This document shows positions 45,366 to 55,243 of a stretch of 64,000 bases of DNA, piece after piece. A model generated the notes under the pieces. The model had not been told where the DNA came from, did no database searches, and saw only the letters and a list, made by a program, of their open reading frames with translations. The stretch's first letter is position 1; each line of letters opens with the position of its first letter. This DNA comes from CALESS01 sp041741455. GTDB taxonomy: Bacteria > Chloroflexota > Anaerolineae > Anaerolineales > Anaerolineaceae. A program made the position numbers and the translations under genes. Location of the stretch: positions 21,624 through 85,623 of the forward strand of contig JBGSJZ010000059.1 of NCBI GenBank assembly GCA_041741455.1, read 5' to 3'.

Positions 45366-46090
45366 CCTGACTTTTCCTCTTCGTTGGTTTTTTCGGGCTG
45401 CTCTTCCTTGGGGAGGGCAGCCTGAATATTTAATAATGCACCGGCTGGCATCGCGGCAGTCTTGGACTTGCGTCGGATGAAGTCTTTGATTTTGTCTTCG
45501 GTCAGGGTGGGAATAGGAGCGCTTTCGACCTGTAAAACAGCTTTCTCGTTGGTGAAAACCAGGATGGCTTCCGGGGCTGGCATGGTCTGGCCGGGAAATT
45601 TCTTGGAGAGCCAGTTTTGCATGTCACTGACATAGGAATTGGCTTCCAAATCCGGCCGGCCTAATGATTCCTGTCCAAACAATTTCAGATACCAGTTTCC
45701 ACCTTTTTGTTTCCAGCGTTTTTTACCAGCGTCATAGGTGATGGTGCCAGCCTGGTAGAATGGCAGCAGAATCAGCACACCGGAAGGTCCAACCAGTAAG
45801 TGTGGGACTGGAGAGGTGTAATGATAGAGTGTATATTGATCGCCGAGTCCCTTAAGGGCAGCCGTGAGTTTCTCGTCGGTTCTTGGTGAGCGTCCCCAAC
45901 GATTTCCAAAATAAATTCCGATCTGTGATAGGAGAAAACCTCCAATCAGGGCGGCAAATGACAAGTAAAGATAATCTGGCGTGAAGGAAGCGATCAGGCC
46001 TCCAATTAATATGGCCAGGCTGGCGATGGTGGTGATTTGACCAATGCGCCGATTTCGCTTGATTAATTTCTCGTTGATTACAATTTGCAT
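45362..46090 (-). CDS. Membrane protein with NERD-like domain
   Basis: A 242-residue protein. Two adjacent membrane helices at about 17-36 and 42-61 are followed by a cytoplasmic part: LTAALKGLGDQYTLYHYTS, LLVGPSGVLILLPF and YVSDMQNWLSKKF, which resemble nuclease-related NERD domains. The tail is charged (EEEKSG). Catalytic residues are not clear. Its stop overlaps the rluB stop in CTAG. Confidence 0.6.
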   Translation of the reverse strand: MQIVINEKLIKRNRRIGQITTIASLAILIGGLIASFTPDYLYLSFAALIGGFLLSQIGIYFGNRWGRSPRTDEKLTAALKGLGDQYTLYHYTSPVPHLLVGPSGVLILLPFYQAGTITYDAGKKRWKQKGGNWYLKLFGQESLGRPDLEANSYVSDMQNWLSKKFPGQTMPAPEAILVFTNEKAVLQVESAPIPTLTEDKIKDFIRRKSKTAAMPAGALLNIQAALPKEEQPEKTNEEEKSG

Positions 46091-46197
46091 AATACTCTCT
46101 CTTCTCTCTTGGCTGGTTATTTGCGCTCAATCTGAGGATTGGCGCTAACAGAAAAGGTTGCGTTTGGTATGGGAAGCCATTATGGCTTCGAAATGCA

Positions 46198-47196
46198 CTA
46201 TCCGGCCGGGCGATTCTGAATGGCAGTGCGCAGAGCGCCTAACATATCTGATTTAACTGCACGTTGGGCCAGCCGAATACCGGAACATAATGCCCTGGCA
46301 TCGGAACGGCCGTGACCGATGAAAACCAGTCCATTAATGCCGATCAGCAAGGCTGCCCCGATTTCAGCCGGATCCATTTTTTTCTTGAGGGGTTTAAAGG
46401 CAGGCGACATCAGTATGAAACCTAATTTGTGAATGAATGAAGTGCCAATTCCGTCTCGTAGAATATCGATTATGAACCTGGAGACTGATTCGCTGGTTTT
46501 AATAAATATATTCCCAGTGAAACCATCGGTGACCACCACATCCGCTTCTCCAGCAAAAATTTCTTTAGGTTCCACGTTCCCGATAAAGTTCAATCCGCTG
46601 GATGCCAACAGGGGGAAGGCATCTTTCACTAATTGGTTGCCTTTACCCTCCTCCTCGCCATTGGAGAGCAGGCCGATGCGTGGGGATTCCAACCCAAGGA
46701 TATTCCTGGCATAAACGCTGCCCATCATGGCAAATTCCACCAAGAATTCCGGGCGGCAATCAGCATTTGCTCCATTGTCGATGAAGATGGCAGAGCCTGT
46801 GCGGGTGGGGATGGGGGTGGTGAGTGCCGGCCTGGAAATACCAGGCATGCGCCGCAGGTTATAAACGGCATTGAAGTATGCTCCTCCGGTATTGCCGGCG
46901 GTGATAAAAGCAGATGCCTCGCCAGATTTGACAAGGCGCATGCCGACCGCCATGGAATTGTTAGGCTTTTTCTGCACCGCATCCACAGCATGTTCGTCCA
47001 TCTCGATCATTTGATCAGCATGAACCAGGCGAATAGGAAGATTGCCGGGTTTTAGGTTTTTCAACTTTGGTTCCACAATTGAGGTGTTGCCGACTAAAAT
47101 GATTTCTTCGCCGGTTTCACGAGCCATTTGAACGGCTGCATTCACTTCGGGATCTGGGAATTTATCACTACCCATTGCATCTAATACAATTGCCAT
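46198..47196 (-). CDS. plsX: Phosphate acyltransferase PlsX
   Basis: A 332-residue enzyme making acyl-phosphate from acyl-ACP, the first step of the PlsX/PlsY phospholipid route. AIVLDAMGSDKFPDPE, AFITAGNTGGAYFNA and FIDNGANADCRPEFL are typical. GAGGAG precedes the ATG at 47196. The canonical rpmF-plsX-fabH block is broken up here, with rpmF 42 kb away and no fabH nearby. Confidence 0.95.
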   Translation of the reverse strand: MAIVLDAMGSDKFPDPEVNAAVQMARETGEEIILVGNTSIVEPKLKNLKPGNLPIRLVHADQMIEMDEHAVDAVQKKPNNSMAVGMRLVKSGEASAFITAGNTGGAYFNAVYNLRRMPGISRPALTTPIPTRTGSAIFIDNGANADCRPEFLVEFAMMGSVYARNILGLESPRIGLLSNGEEEGKGNQLVKDAFPLLASSGLNFIGNVEPKEIFAGEADVVVTDGFTGNIFIKTSESVSRFIIDILRDGIGTSFIHKLGFILMSPAFKPLKKKMDPAEIGAALLIGINGLVFIGHGRSDARALCSGIRLAQRAVKSDMLGALRTAIQNRPAG

Positions 47197-47232
47197 CGGT
47201 TTTTTCTCCTCAATCATTCTCAGACGTTTGAC

Positions 47233-47260
47233 TTGACATCCACCTGAAGGCGGTTATAAT
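47233..47260 (+). promoter_or_regulatory. Promoter of tRNA-Leu
   Basis: TTGACA at 47233-47238 and TATAAT at 47255-47260, both perfect, spaced 16 bp, ending 10 bp before the tRNA. Confidence 0.88.
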
Positions 47261-47270
47261 ATCGTGGCTC

Positions 47271-47352
47271 GCGCTGGTGCTGGAATTGGCAGACAGGCAT
47301 GGTTGAGGGCCATGTGCCGTGAGGCGTGAGGGTTCAACTCCCTCCCAGCGCA
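47271..47352 (+). tRNA. tRNA-Leu, anticodon GAG
   Basis: A class II tRNA with a long variable arm. Acceptor stem GCGCTGG / CCAGCGC, anticodon stem CATGG / CCATG around loop TTGAGGG, T arm GAGGG-TTCAACT-CCCTC. The anticodon GAG reads CUC and CUU codons. The 3' CCA is not encoded (CAAA follows discriminator A47352), so it is added later. Confidence 0.95.
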
Positions 47353-47358
47353 CAAACG

Positions 47359-47386
47359 AAACATCCGCAAGGATGTTTTTGTTTTT
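47359..47386 (+). terminator. Terminator after tRNA-Leu
   Basis: AAACATCC / GGATGTTT stem with GCAA tetraloop, followed by TTTGTTTTT-type T tract. Confidence 0.85.
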
Positions 47387-47390
47387 AAGG

Positions 47391-48371
47391 CTATAGCACC
47401 CGGTTTACAAAATACTCAGCCAATTCCACCAGGGCTTGCCGTTCCGGGCATTCGGGTGCAATCTGGAGTGCTTGCAACCCGTTGGTGACATACTGGCGGG
47501 CTTCTGCATGGGCGCGGCCGATGGCTCCGCTTGATTTTAGCTCGGGAACCAAGTCTTCAATTTGTGGGATGCTCAGGCATTTTCCAGAAAGCAAAGCCTG
47601 GCTGAAAGGATGCTCCGGATACATCTCTGTAAAGAAGATGGCCGGCAAGGTCACCAAGCCCTGGCGCAGGTCATTTCCAACCGGTTTCCCTAGGATAGAG
47701 GGGTCAGCGGTAAAATCCAGGATGTCATCCATGATCTGGAAGGCCATACCAATATCGTGGCCGAAGCGCTTCATGGAATCAGTGACCTCCAGGCTGGCTT
47801 CGCTGATCAATGCAGCCGAAGTGGCTGCCATCTCAAACAGCGAACCTGTTTTGGCAAAAATTCGGCTGAAATAATCGGAACGGGAGGTGACACAACGGCC
47901 AGCAAACATCTGGTTGATTTCACCGTTGACGATGATACCCAGGGTGGTTGAAAAGAGGCTCATGACCGGAATTGAATCGGTGTCCGATGCCAACCTGGCT
48001 GCCCTGGCAAGAATAAAATCGCCCGTCAGGACGGTTGCTCCAGGGGTCCATTGTGAGTTTAAAGTCGCAATGCCGCGCCGCAGAAGCGAGCCATCGATAA
48101 GGTCATCATGTACAAGGGTGCCGGTGTGCAGTAATTCAATAGCCGCAGCCAGTGTGATCAGGCGGTCGGATGGGCCACCGAGCATATCTCCAATAAGCAG
48201 GGTCAGCATGGGGCGGACTCGCTTGCCACCAGAAGATAGTAAATGGTGCAGGGCCGATTGCAAATCAAAATGATAATTTTCAGCCTGGCGGTGCATCAGA
48301 ACATCTACAGTGTGCAACTTTTCAGTAATTGCAATCGGTAACGAGCGAATCATGCTCAAGCGGCTCTCCAT
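47391..48371 (-). CDS. Polyprenyl diphosphate synthase
   Basis: A 326-residue prenyltransferase of the trans-isoprenyl type. GGKRVRP binds the substrate; the two aspartate-rich motifs are DDLID (LVHDDLIDGS) and DDILD (QIMDDILDF). It likely makes the long side chain of menaquinone. The ATG at 48371 overlaps the tatD stop region by 16 nt. An internal ATG at 48353 is less likely. Product length is not readable. Confidence 0.9.
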   Translation of the reverse strand: MESRLSMIRSLPIAITEKLHTVDVLMHRQAENYHFDLQSALHHLLSSGGKRVRPMLTLLIGDMLGGPSDRLITLAAAIELLHTGTLVHDDLIDGSLLRRGIATLNSQWTPGATVLTGDFILARAARLASDTDSIPVMSLFSTTLGIIVNGEINQMFAGRCVTSRSDYFSRIFAKTGSLFEMAATSAALISEASLEVTDSMKRFGHDIGMAFQIMDDILDFTADPSILGKPVGNDLRQGLVTLPAIFFTEMYPEHPFSQALLSGKCLSIPQIEDLVPELKSSGAIGRAHAEARQYVTNGLQALQIAPECPERQALVELAEYFVNRVL

Positions 48372-49159
48372 AAAAACAGCCTATCTGCGTTTTGGATGGT
48401 AATCTCTGCCAATCGATCTGCAGACATACCGCGCAGGTCAGCTATTTTAGAATTGATATATTGTACAAAAGATGGCTCATTCCTTTTCCCGCGGTGTGGG
48501 TGTGGGGTAAGGAATGGTGCATCAGTTTCCAACAATAAAGACGTCTCAGATATGCCAGCAGCCACCTGCTGGCGTTCAAACGCATTTTTAAATGTCACCG
48601 GGCCATTGATGCCAATCAGAAAATGGCTATTCGTGATTGTCTGGGCGTCTTGCAAAGTCCCATCATATGAGTGGAGAACACCAGGGCGGGTTGAAAGAAG
48701 CGGTAGGGTTGTGCTCAGTTCTTCCTGCCAAATGGATAGAATTGGCCAGAGATCGTGAAAGGCATCCCGGTTGTGAATGATCACTGGAAGGTTGATTTCA
48801 GCAGCAAGGTTAAGTTGAGCCTTGAAAATCTTTTTTTGCAAATCGTGCGGACTGCGGTCTCGATAGTAATCGAGACCAATTTCGCCTATTGCAACGACTT
48901 TGGGGTGTTCTGCCATTTGTCGCAATTGCGTCAGGGTCTCATCAGTCCATGTCAACACATCATTAGGGTGGATCCCCACAGCCACGTGGATTTCCGGGTA
49001 ACGTTCTGCCAAGGCCAATGCAATTTGGTTGGTCGGCAAATCAATGCCAGGCACCAGAATGCGGGAAATACCGACTTGACGGGCGCGCTGCATGACCTCT
49101 TCCAGATCAGTTTGAAAATTATTAAGGTTCAGGTGACAATGTGTGTCGTAGAGTAGCAA
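48356..49159 (-). CDS. tatD: TatD family metal-dependent hydrolase
   Basis: A 267-residue TIM-barrel hydrolase/DNase. DTHCHLN near the start, AVGIHPND, GEIGLDYYRD, VIIHNRDA, LHSYDG and LETDAPFL carry the metal ligands. It must start at TTG 49159: an in-frame TAG lies 18 nt upstream and no other start codon is near. The phosphomutase stop lies 4 bp upstream, so translation is coupled. Confidence 0.92.
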   Translation of the reverse strand: MLLYDTHCHLNLNNFQTDLEEVMQRARQVGISRILVPGIDLPTNQIALALAERYPEIHVAVGIHPNDVLTWTDETLTQLRQMAEHPKVVAIGEIGLDYYRDRSPHDLQKKIFKAQLNLAAEINLPVIIHNRDAFHDLWPILSIWQEELSTTLPLLSTRPGVLHSYDGTLQDAQTITNSHFLIGINGPVTFKNAFERQQVAAGISETSLLLETDAPFLTPHPHRGKRNEPSFVQYINSKIADLRGMSADRLAEITIQNADRLFLWRAA

Positions 49160-49163
49160 TCGG

Positions 49164-50585
49164 TTAACCCAGGCCTACAATCTTCAGACCATCCTGTAAA
49201 ATGGCCGGAACGGCTTCTTTATGAGTGGTTTCGCAATAAACTCGAATAATCGGCTCTGTGCCAGAGAAGCGAATAAGGACCCATCCGCCATCTTCCAACT
49301 CGAACTTAAATCCATCGGTGGTGTTTAAGCCGGTCACTTTTAATCCGCCGATAGTGATTGGATTGGCATTCAACACCATCTGTTCACGAGCCGCTCGGTC
49401 GCCCTTGAAGCTGGTGTCAATGCGGTCATAATAATGTGGCCCAACCTTGCTGAATAAGAGTTCCAATAGCTCGGATGGCTTCTTTTTCAACTGGACCATC
49501 ATATCTAGGATGAATAAACCAGCCAGGATGCCGTCCCGTTCCGGAACATTATCCCGGAAGGCATAACCACCGGATTCTTCTCCACCCATCATGGCGTTGA
49601 TCTCCAACATCTTCGGGGCGACATACTTAAAACCGACGCCCGTTTCGATGACGGGGATGTCGTAAATCTTGCCTAATTTTTCCAACATGCTAGTAGTGGA
49701 AAGGGTTTTGACAATTGCACCCCGTTGGCCGCGCACTTCCAGAAGGTAAAGAGCCAAGAGTGCATAGACCTGTAATTGGTTGATAAACTCACCATTTTCC
49801 GAGCCGACACCCACCCGATCAGCATCCCCATCGGTGATCAGCAGGACATCACCACCCTGTTCGATGGTGGTTTTCAGGCCAACATTTATGTTCGGTGGAA
49901 TTGGTTCGGGGCGTTTCATCTCCGGAAAGGATGGATTTCGGGTGTTATGAATTTCGATAATCTGGGTGGAACCGCCTTCCAGCAATCGTGGGAACCAGCC
50001 AGCGCCATTACCCCACATGGTGTCCACAATCACCTTCAGACCGGCCTGGCGGATGGGTTCCAGGTCTATCAGGTTATTTAGATGAGAAATGTATGCCGGG
50101 GCGGGATCAAAACGGACCACCCAGCCAGTGGCTTCAGCTTCTTTGGCAGGCATCAGTTTGATATCCGCCGGATCATCCGGAATCATGTTTTCGATGAGCG
50201 TTAAGCCAGCTGGATCGATTGCCCCGCCGTACTCGTTCCGGACTTTGAAGCCGTTGTCGTTTGGCGGATTATGTGAGGCGGTAATGTTGATCGCTCCGAT
50301 GGCCTTGAGATTTACCACTGAATAGGCAATGACCGGTGTGGGGGTTGCGCCATCGGTCAAGTGGACATGGAAACCGTTTCCGGCCAAAACTTCTGCCACA
50401 GCCAGGGCAAAATTCTCAGAAAGGAAACGTTTGTCATGGCCAACAACAATCCATCCACCTTGTTTTTCTTGACTGAGCATGAAGTTGGCGAAACCCTGGG
50501 TACAACGGCGGACACTTTCGAAGGTGTAATCTTCCGCAATCATCCCCCGCCAGCCATCTGTACCAAAATGGATTTTTCCTGCCAT
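49164..50585 (-). CDS. Phosphoglucomutase/phosphomannomutase family protein
   Basis: A 473-residue phosphohexomutase. The phosphoserine loop TASHNPP, magnesium loop DGDADRVG, sugar-binding GGEESGG and phosphate-binding RFSGTEP are all intact. The enzyme interconverts hexose 1- and 6-phosphates; glucose or mannose preference cannot be read from the sequence. GGAGG precedes the ATG at 50585. It heads the operon with tatD and the prenyl synthase. Confidence 0.93.
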   Translation of the reverse strand: MAGKIHFGTDGWRGMIAEDYTFESVRRCTQGFANFMLSQEKQGGWIVVGHDKRFLSENFALAVAEVLAGNGFHVHLTDGATPTPVIAYSVVNLKAIGAINITASHNPPNDNGFKVRNEYGGAIDPAGLTLIENMIPDDPADIKLMPAKEAEATGWVVRFDPAPAYISHLNNLIDLEPIRQAGLKVIVDTMWGNGAGWFPRLLEGGSTQIIEIHNTRNPSFPEMKRPEPIPPNINVGLKTTIEQGGDVLLITDGDADRVGVGSENGEFINQLQVYALLALYLLEVRGQRGAIVKTLSTTSMLEKLGKIYDIPVIETGVGFKYVAPKMLEINAMMGGEESGGYAFRDNVPERDGILAGLFILDMMVQLKKKPSELLELLFSKVGPHYYDRIDTSFKGDRAAREQMVLNANPITIGGLKVTGLNTTDGFKFELEDGGWVLIRFSGTEPIIRVYCETTHKEAVPAILQDGLKIVGLG

Positions 50586-50673
50586 TGTTTCCTCCAACCT
50601 GTGAAATATATCATTAACATGGTTATTATATCAGTGGATTAGCATCGCGAAAAGTTCTGGGTGTGTACAAACC

Positions 50674-50683
50674 ATGCTATAAT
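50674..50683 (+). promoter_or_regulatory. Extended -10 promoter for the cysteine desulfurase
   Basis: ATGCTATAAT: a TG one base before perfect TATAAT (50678-50683). The -35 region is poor, as expected for extended -10 promoters. Confidence 0.55.
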
Positions 50684-50726
50684 TTTTTATTGATTCTTCA
50701 AAAAGTTGACAATATGGGTATGAATT

Positions 50727-51902
50727 ATGGAACAGAATCAAAGAGTTTACTTGGACTACGCAGCCACCACACCCGTTGATGAACGGGTTTTGCATTGCAT
50801 GTTGCCTTATTTTACGCAATCCTTTGGGAACCCGTCATCCATCCACACCTTTGGCCAGCAGGCGGAGGCCGCTCTGGATGCTGCCCGTCAGAGCGTAGCC
50901 CAGTCGTTGCATGCCCGGCCTGAAGAAATTGTATTTACCAGTTGCGGCACAGAGAGTGACAACCTGGCCATACGAGGCGCCGCCCTGGCCATGCGGCAGA
51001 ATTCAGGCGCTTCCCATATTCTTATCAGTCCGGTTGAACATCACGCGGTTTCTAATACCGTACGCCAGTTGGTTGAGTGGGATGGCTTTACTTTTGATTA
51101 TTTGCCCGTGGACGCAACGGGGATGGTACATGCCGATGAAGTGGAAGCAGCGATTCGATCGGAAACCGGGCTGGTGTCTGTCATTTATGCGAATAATGAA
51201 ATTGGCACCATTAATCCGATCCTGGAAATTGCTGAAGTTTGCCGGCGAAGAGGTGTGCTTTTTCATACAGATGCAGTTCAAGCTGCGGCTCATTTGCCGA
51301 TGGATGTAGAACGGGATGGGATCGATTTTTTGGCAATCGGGGCGCACAAGTTTTATGGTCCCAAAGGAGTAGGCGCTCTGTACATCCGGCGTGGGGTAAG
51401 GGTATCCCCCACCCAAACCGGGGGAAAGCAGGAGAGCGGTCTACGGGCGGGGACGCATAATATCCCTTATATCGTTGGAATGGCAGAAGCTTTACACCTG
51501 GCCCAAACTGAACAAGCAGAACGCTCTGCCCGGCTTTCGGAAATGCGAGATTGGATCCTCCAACGAGTGATCTCAGAGATTCCCCGTAGCCGTATTACCG
51601 GTCATCCCACCCAACGCCTGCCCAACCATTCCAGTTTTGCCTTCGAAGGGGTGGATGGAAACCGTTTGTTGATGATGCTTGATTTAGCTGGATTTGCCTG
51701 TTCCTCCGGTTCCGCCTGCAAGGTTGGCACACCGGAGGCTTCTGAGGTGTTAACGGCCATTGGTCTATCAGCCAACTGGGGATTGGGGTCATTGCGAGTG
51801 ACACTTGGTAAAGACACCAGCCGGCAACAGGTTGATGGATTTCTTCAGGTGTTACCAGAAATTGTCAGCCGAGCGCGTGGATTGAGCGGACGAAATGGCT
51901 GA
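50727..51902 (+). CDS. Cysteine desulfurase, IscS/NifS type
   Basis: A 391-residue PLP enzyme giving sulfur from cysteine. YLDYAATTPVD, HTDAVQAAA, PLP lysine in GAHKFYGPKGVG and the active Cys in CSSGSACKVG are clear. It overlaps mnmA by 8 nt, so the two proteins are made together; it most likely supplies sulfur for tRNA thiolation, and perhaps Fe-S clusters. No iscU gene follows. Confidence 0.94.
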   Translation: MEQNQRVYLDYAATTPVDERVLHCMLPYFTQSFGNPSSIHTFGQQAEAALDAARQSVAQSLHARPEEIVFTSCGTESDNLAIRGAALAMRQNSGASHILISPVEHHAVSNTVRQLVEWDGFTFDYLPVDATGMVHADEVEAAIRSETGLVSVIYANNEIGTINPILEIAEVCRRRGVLFHTDAVQAAAHLPMDVERDGIDFLAIGAHKFYGPKGVGALYIRRGVRVSPTQTGGKQESGLRAGTHNIPYIVGMAEALHLAQTEQAERSARLSEMRDWILQRVISEIPRSRITGHPTQRLPNHSSFAFEGVDGNRLLMMLDLAGFACSSGSACKVGTPEASEVLTAIGLSANWGLGSLRVTLGKDTSRQQVDGFLQVLPEIVSRARGLSGRNG

Positions 51903-52974
51903 GAAGCCGCATGTAGTGGTTGCCATGAGCGGAGGAGTGGATAGTTCTGTGGCAGCAGCTTTGCTGGTTGAACAGGGTTACCGGGTGACCGGGATGATGC
52001 TGCGCCTGTGGAGCGAGCCAGGGCTCGAGGAAAGTAACCGCTGTTGTACACCAGATGCGATGTTGCAAGCGCGGCGGGTAGCTGCCATCCTAGATATACC
52101 TTTTTATGCAATTGATGGCCGGGAGCGTTTCCGTAACACGGTGGTTCAAGCCTTTCTGGATGGCTATGCAAGCGGCGAGACGCCGAACCCTTGTGTCACG
52201 TGCAACCGTCTGATCCGTTGGGGTTTGTTGCTGGACGAGGCCCGGTCTATCGGGGCTGACTTTCTGGCAACCGGACATTATGCACGCTTGCAACACCAGG
52301 CAGATGGCAGGGTTAACTTATTAACCGGACTGGATCCGGCTAAAGACCAGGCATATGTGCTAAGCATGCTAACCCAGGAACAATTACAGCAAACCCTGTT
52401 ACCGGTCGGTGGCTTCTTGAAGACTGAGATACGGCAAATGGCGCACCAATACGGGTTACCCGTGGCGGAACGCCCGGATAGCCAGGACCTGTGTTTCCTG
52501 GCTGGCAGAGATTATCGCGATTTTTTGGGCAGGTACCTGCCACAGACTCAAATTCCTGGCCCGATCGTTGACCGGCAAGGCCGACAATTGGGCCAACACC
52601 AAGGATTGGCCGATTACACGATAGGCCAACGCAAAGGATTGAAAATAGCAGCTTCCCAACCGTTGTATGTCCTGGAAAAAGTCCAGGGGATCAATACCCT
52701 GGTGGTTGGTTACGAAAGTGAACTGGGGAAATCAGATCTTTTGCTGCACTCGGTGAATTGGATCAGCGGCCATCCACCGGAAGGAGATTTTGAGACGGAC
52801 ATCAAGATACGTTACAAAGCCACCCCGGTGAAGGGAAAAATTACGCCATTGAAGAATGGATGGGCTCAGGTGAAGTTCTACCAACCATTGCGGGACATAA
52901 CCGCCGGTCAAATTGCGGCGATGATTCAAGATGAGGTTGTGCTAGGCGGGGGATGGATCGCCCCTGCAGGATAA
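51895..52974 (+). CDS. mnmA: tRNA 2-thiouridylase MnmA
   Basis: A 359-residue ATP-dependent enzyme thiolating uridine 34 of tRNAs for Lys, Glu and Gln. The PP-loop SGGVDSS is at about 12-18, catalytic Cys in TPNPCVTCNR and second Cys in SQDLCFL. Downstream domains bind tRNA. Sulfur is probably delivered from the overlapping cysteine desulfurase. Confidence 0.96.
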   Translation: MAEKPHVVVAMSGGVDSSVAAALLVEQGYRVTGMMLRLWSEPGLEESNRCCTPDAMLQARRVAAILDIPFYAIDGRERFRNTVVQAFLDGYASGETPNPCVTCNRLIRWGLLLDEARSIGADFLATGHYARLQHQADGRVNLLTGLDPAKDQAYVLSMLTQEQLQQTLLPVGGFLKTEIRQMAHQYGLPVAERPDSQDLCFLAGRDYRDFLGRYLPQTQIPGPIVDRQGRQLGQHQGLADYTIGQRKGLKIAASQPLYVLEKVQGINTLVVGYESELGKSDLLLHSVNWISGHPPEGDFETDIKIRYKATPVKGKITPLKNGWAQVKFYQPLRDITAGQIAAMIQDEVVLGGGWIAPAG

Positions 52975-52987
52975 GAGGAGGGAAGAG

Positions 52988-53260
52988 ATGACGCTGCCTG
53001 GAGTTTTATTTGGCATACTGGTTTCGGTTTTGTTGGGGGCACTCTTTCACCTTTGGAAAGATGGCGGTTTCATGAAGCTGCTCTTTCTGATAGGCTTGAG
53101 CGTGGTTGGATTCTGGGTTGGACACATTCTAGGGAATTATTTAGAATGGTATTTTTGGTCCCTGGGTCAGTTGCGCCTGGGGATGGGCTTGTTTGGCGCC
53201 ATCCTCTTTCTTTTCCTGGGGAATTGGTTGTCGCTCATCCGGCCAGGTAAACCTGCTTGA
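52988..53260 (+). CDS. Small membrane protein of unknown function
   Basis: A 90-residue protein that is almost entirely membrane helices: about residues 4-22, 30-48 and 62-84. There are no conserved polar motifs I recognise. AGAGGAGGGAAGAG precedes the ATG and mnmA ends 13 nt before, so it is probably cotranscribed with mnmA. Confidence 0.7.
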   Translation: MTLPGVLFGILVSVLLGALFHLWKDGGFMKLLFLIGLSVVGFWVGHILGNYLEWYFWSLGQLRLGMGLFGAILFLFLGNWLSLIRPGKPA

Positions 53261-53302
53261 GGGTTTCAGAAAACCTAGAAAAGTCGTTTGGAGGTATATT
53301 CC

Positions 53303-55207
53303 ATGTTTCGCGTTGAATCTTTCCTGTCTGCCCGCTTATTTATCTCCCCACAGTTGGTGGAGAAACGGATTTATTTCATATCAAACCTGAGCGGCAAATT
53401 GAGCCTGTACGTCATGAACTTTGGCGGATCAGTGCCAGAGCCATTGCTCCCACCGAACATTGCTCTGCAAAATCCACACCTGATCGGGGGACTACCTTTC
53501 GTAGTCTTCCCAGAACTGGGTAAGATTTTCCTGATGATGGATCAGGATGGGGATGAAAATTACCTGCCCATGTTATTGCCGTTGGAAGGTGGTTTCCCGG
53601 AACCGGCATTCGAAGGATTCTTTGCAGGCAACCGGGTACACTTGTTGGATTATGACCGTAATGAGGGGCTGGTTGTTCTTCTGGCTGAATCCAGAACCGA
53701 ACCGGTACAAACGTCCTACCTTGGAAACTTGAAAACTGGCAGTTTGACCAAACTTGCCTTCAGTGCATATGGGGCTTTTCCGAATTCTTTCTCAAAAGAT
53801 TACAAGAAAGTGATCATTGCTGATTCCTATCTGGTAGGGGATACGGTCCTTTACCAGCTGAATGTCGGGGAAGAGGCATTACAGTTGCTGCAGGGGAAAC
53901 CCCTGGAATTGCGTGAGGAGGATGAATCGGTTGAGTTGAATGGGATTGGCTGGGCAGGTTACAGCCCGAGTGGAAAAGGCGTCATCATGCTTTGCGCGAT
54001 TTTCTCTGATGCCTATGGTCCGGCTTATTTTGAACTCGACCACCCGAACCGGGTGTTGAGTGTTAAGGTGGAAGGGTTAGCCCACCAGGGGATGGGAGAG
54101 ATGGTTGATCTGCGCCCTTTGGATGGCAACCGCTACTTGGTGGTCTATAACATTGACGGCTGCTCCTGGGCTTATGAAGCGAAGTTTGATGAGGAGCAAT
54201 TGGTTTTAAACCTTGAATATACCTTGGTTGGTAACGAGCCGTTGGTAAATGGCGTTCTGGAATCCATTTCCTATGATATCGATTTCGATCAATATGCGCT
54301 CAGCTTCTCCACGGCCACCAGTCCGACCCAGATTTACACGTTGAGCGGCAAGGGACGCGATCATCTGGTTCGGCATACCAACGAACAGGTGTTGGGTATT
54401 CCAGATAAATATCTCAGCCCGGGTGAGGATGCGTCATTCATATCCTTCGATGGCACGCGCATATCGGCCCGTTTGTATTTGCCGAACCCGGAATTGGGTT
54501 TCAAAGGAAAGCGGCCAGTTGTTTATTACATCCATGGTGGTCCGCAAAGCCAGGAACGCCCGGATTTTGCCTGGTTTTCCATGCCCTTGATCCAATTTCT
54601 GACCTTGAACGGCTTTGCAGTTTTTGTGCCGAATGTCCGGGGCAGCACTGGATATGGCTTGAATTATACCAAGCAGGTCGATCGCGATTGGGGCGGCCAG
54701 GATCGGCTGGACCATGTCTTTGCCATGGAATTGCTGGGCAAAGATGTCAGGTTGGATACAAAACGCGCCGGGGTGGTTGGACGGTCTTATGGCGGCTATA
54801 TGACCTTGACCCTGGCCGGAAGACATACCGATCTTTGGAAGGGAGCCGTGGATATGTTTGGTCCCTTCGATTTGTTAACATTCCTGGAAAGAATACCAGC
54901 AACCTGGAAACCGTATTTTGCGTTGGCTTTGGGCGATCCGGAAAAGGATCGTGAATTTTTGGTGGAACGCTCGCCCAAGACCTTTCTGGACCAACTGGCC
55001 TGCCCGATGCTGGTGATCCAGGGGAAAAACGATCCGCGGGTAGTCGAGGCGGAATCGCATGATCTGGTAGAACACCTGCGCTCCATCGGTAAGAAGATTG
55101 AATATATGATGTTTGAGGATGAAGGGCATGATGTGCTCAAGTATCACAACCGGTTGAGTTGCTACAATGCAATCACAGAGTTTTTCAAGAAGACTTTGAA
55201 ACCATGA
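53303..55207 (+). CDS. S9 family peptidase (prolyl oligopeptidase superfamily)
   Basis: A 634-residue serine peptidase without an apparent signal peptide. The N-terminal half is a propeller; the C-terminal hydrolase has PVVYYIHGGPQSQ, nucleophile in VVGRSYGGYMT, acid in GKNDPRV and His in EDEGHDVLK. FVPNVRGSTGYG is the usual family block. GGAGGT precedes the ATG at 53303. Acylaminoacyl- or dipeptidyl-peptidase-like specificity is likely. Confidence 0.92.
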   Translation: MFRVESFLSARLFISPQLVEKRIYFISNLSGKLSLYVMNFGGSVPEPLLPPNIALQNPHLIGGLPFVVFPELGKIFLMMDQDGDENYLPMLLPLEGGFPEPAFEGFFAGNRVHLLDYDRNEGLVVLLAESRTEPVQTSYLGNLKTGSLTKLAFSAYGAFPNSFSKDYKKVIIADSYLVGDTVLYQLNVGEEALQLLQGKPLELREEDESVELNGIGWAGYSPSGKGVIMLCAIFSDAYGPAYFELDHPNRVLSVKVEGLAHQGMGEMVDLRPLDGNRYLVVYNIDGCSWAYEAKFDEEQLVLNLEYTLVGNEPLVNGVLESISYDIDFDQYALSFSTATSPTQIYTLSGKGRDHLVRHTNEQVLGIPDKYLSPGEDASFISFDGTRISARLYLPNPELGFKGKRPVVYYIHGGPQSQERPDFAWFSMPLIQFLTLNGFAVFVPNVRGSTGYGLNYTKQVDRDWGGQDRLDHVFAMELLGKDVRLDTKRAGVVGRSYGGYMTLTLAGRHTDLWKGAVDMFGPFDLLTFLERIPATWKPYFALALGDPEKDREFLVERSPKTFLDQLACPMLVIQGKNDPRVVEAESHDLVEHLRSIGKKIEYMMFEDEGHDVLKYHNRLSCYNAITEFFKKTLKP

Positions 55208-55243
55208 TGTACTTGCCCATCAGAGCTGAGTGAGGAGTATATT

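Noticed and set aside
46173..46189. Palindrome GAAGCCAT-T-ATGGCTTC as plsX terminator
   Set aside because: The arms are perfect but no T tract follows on the plsX strand.
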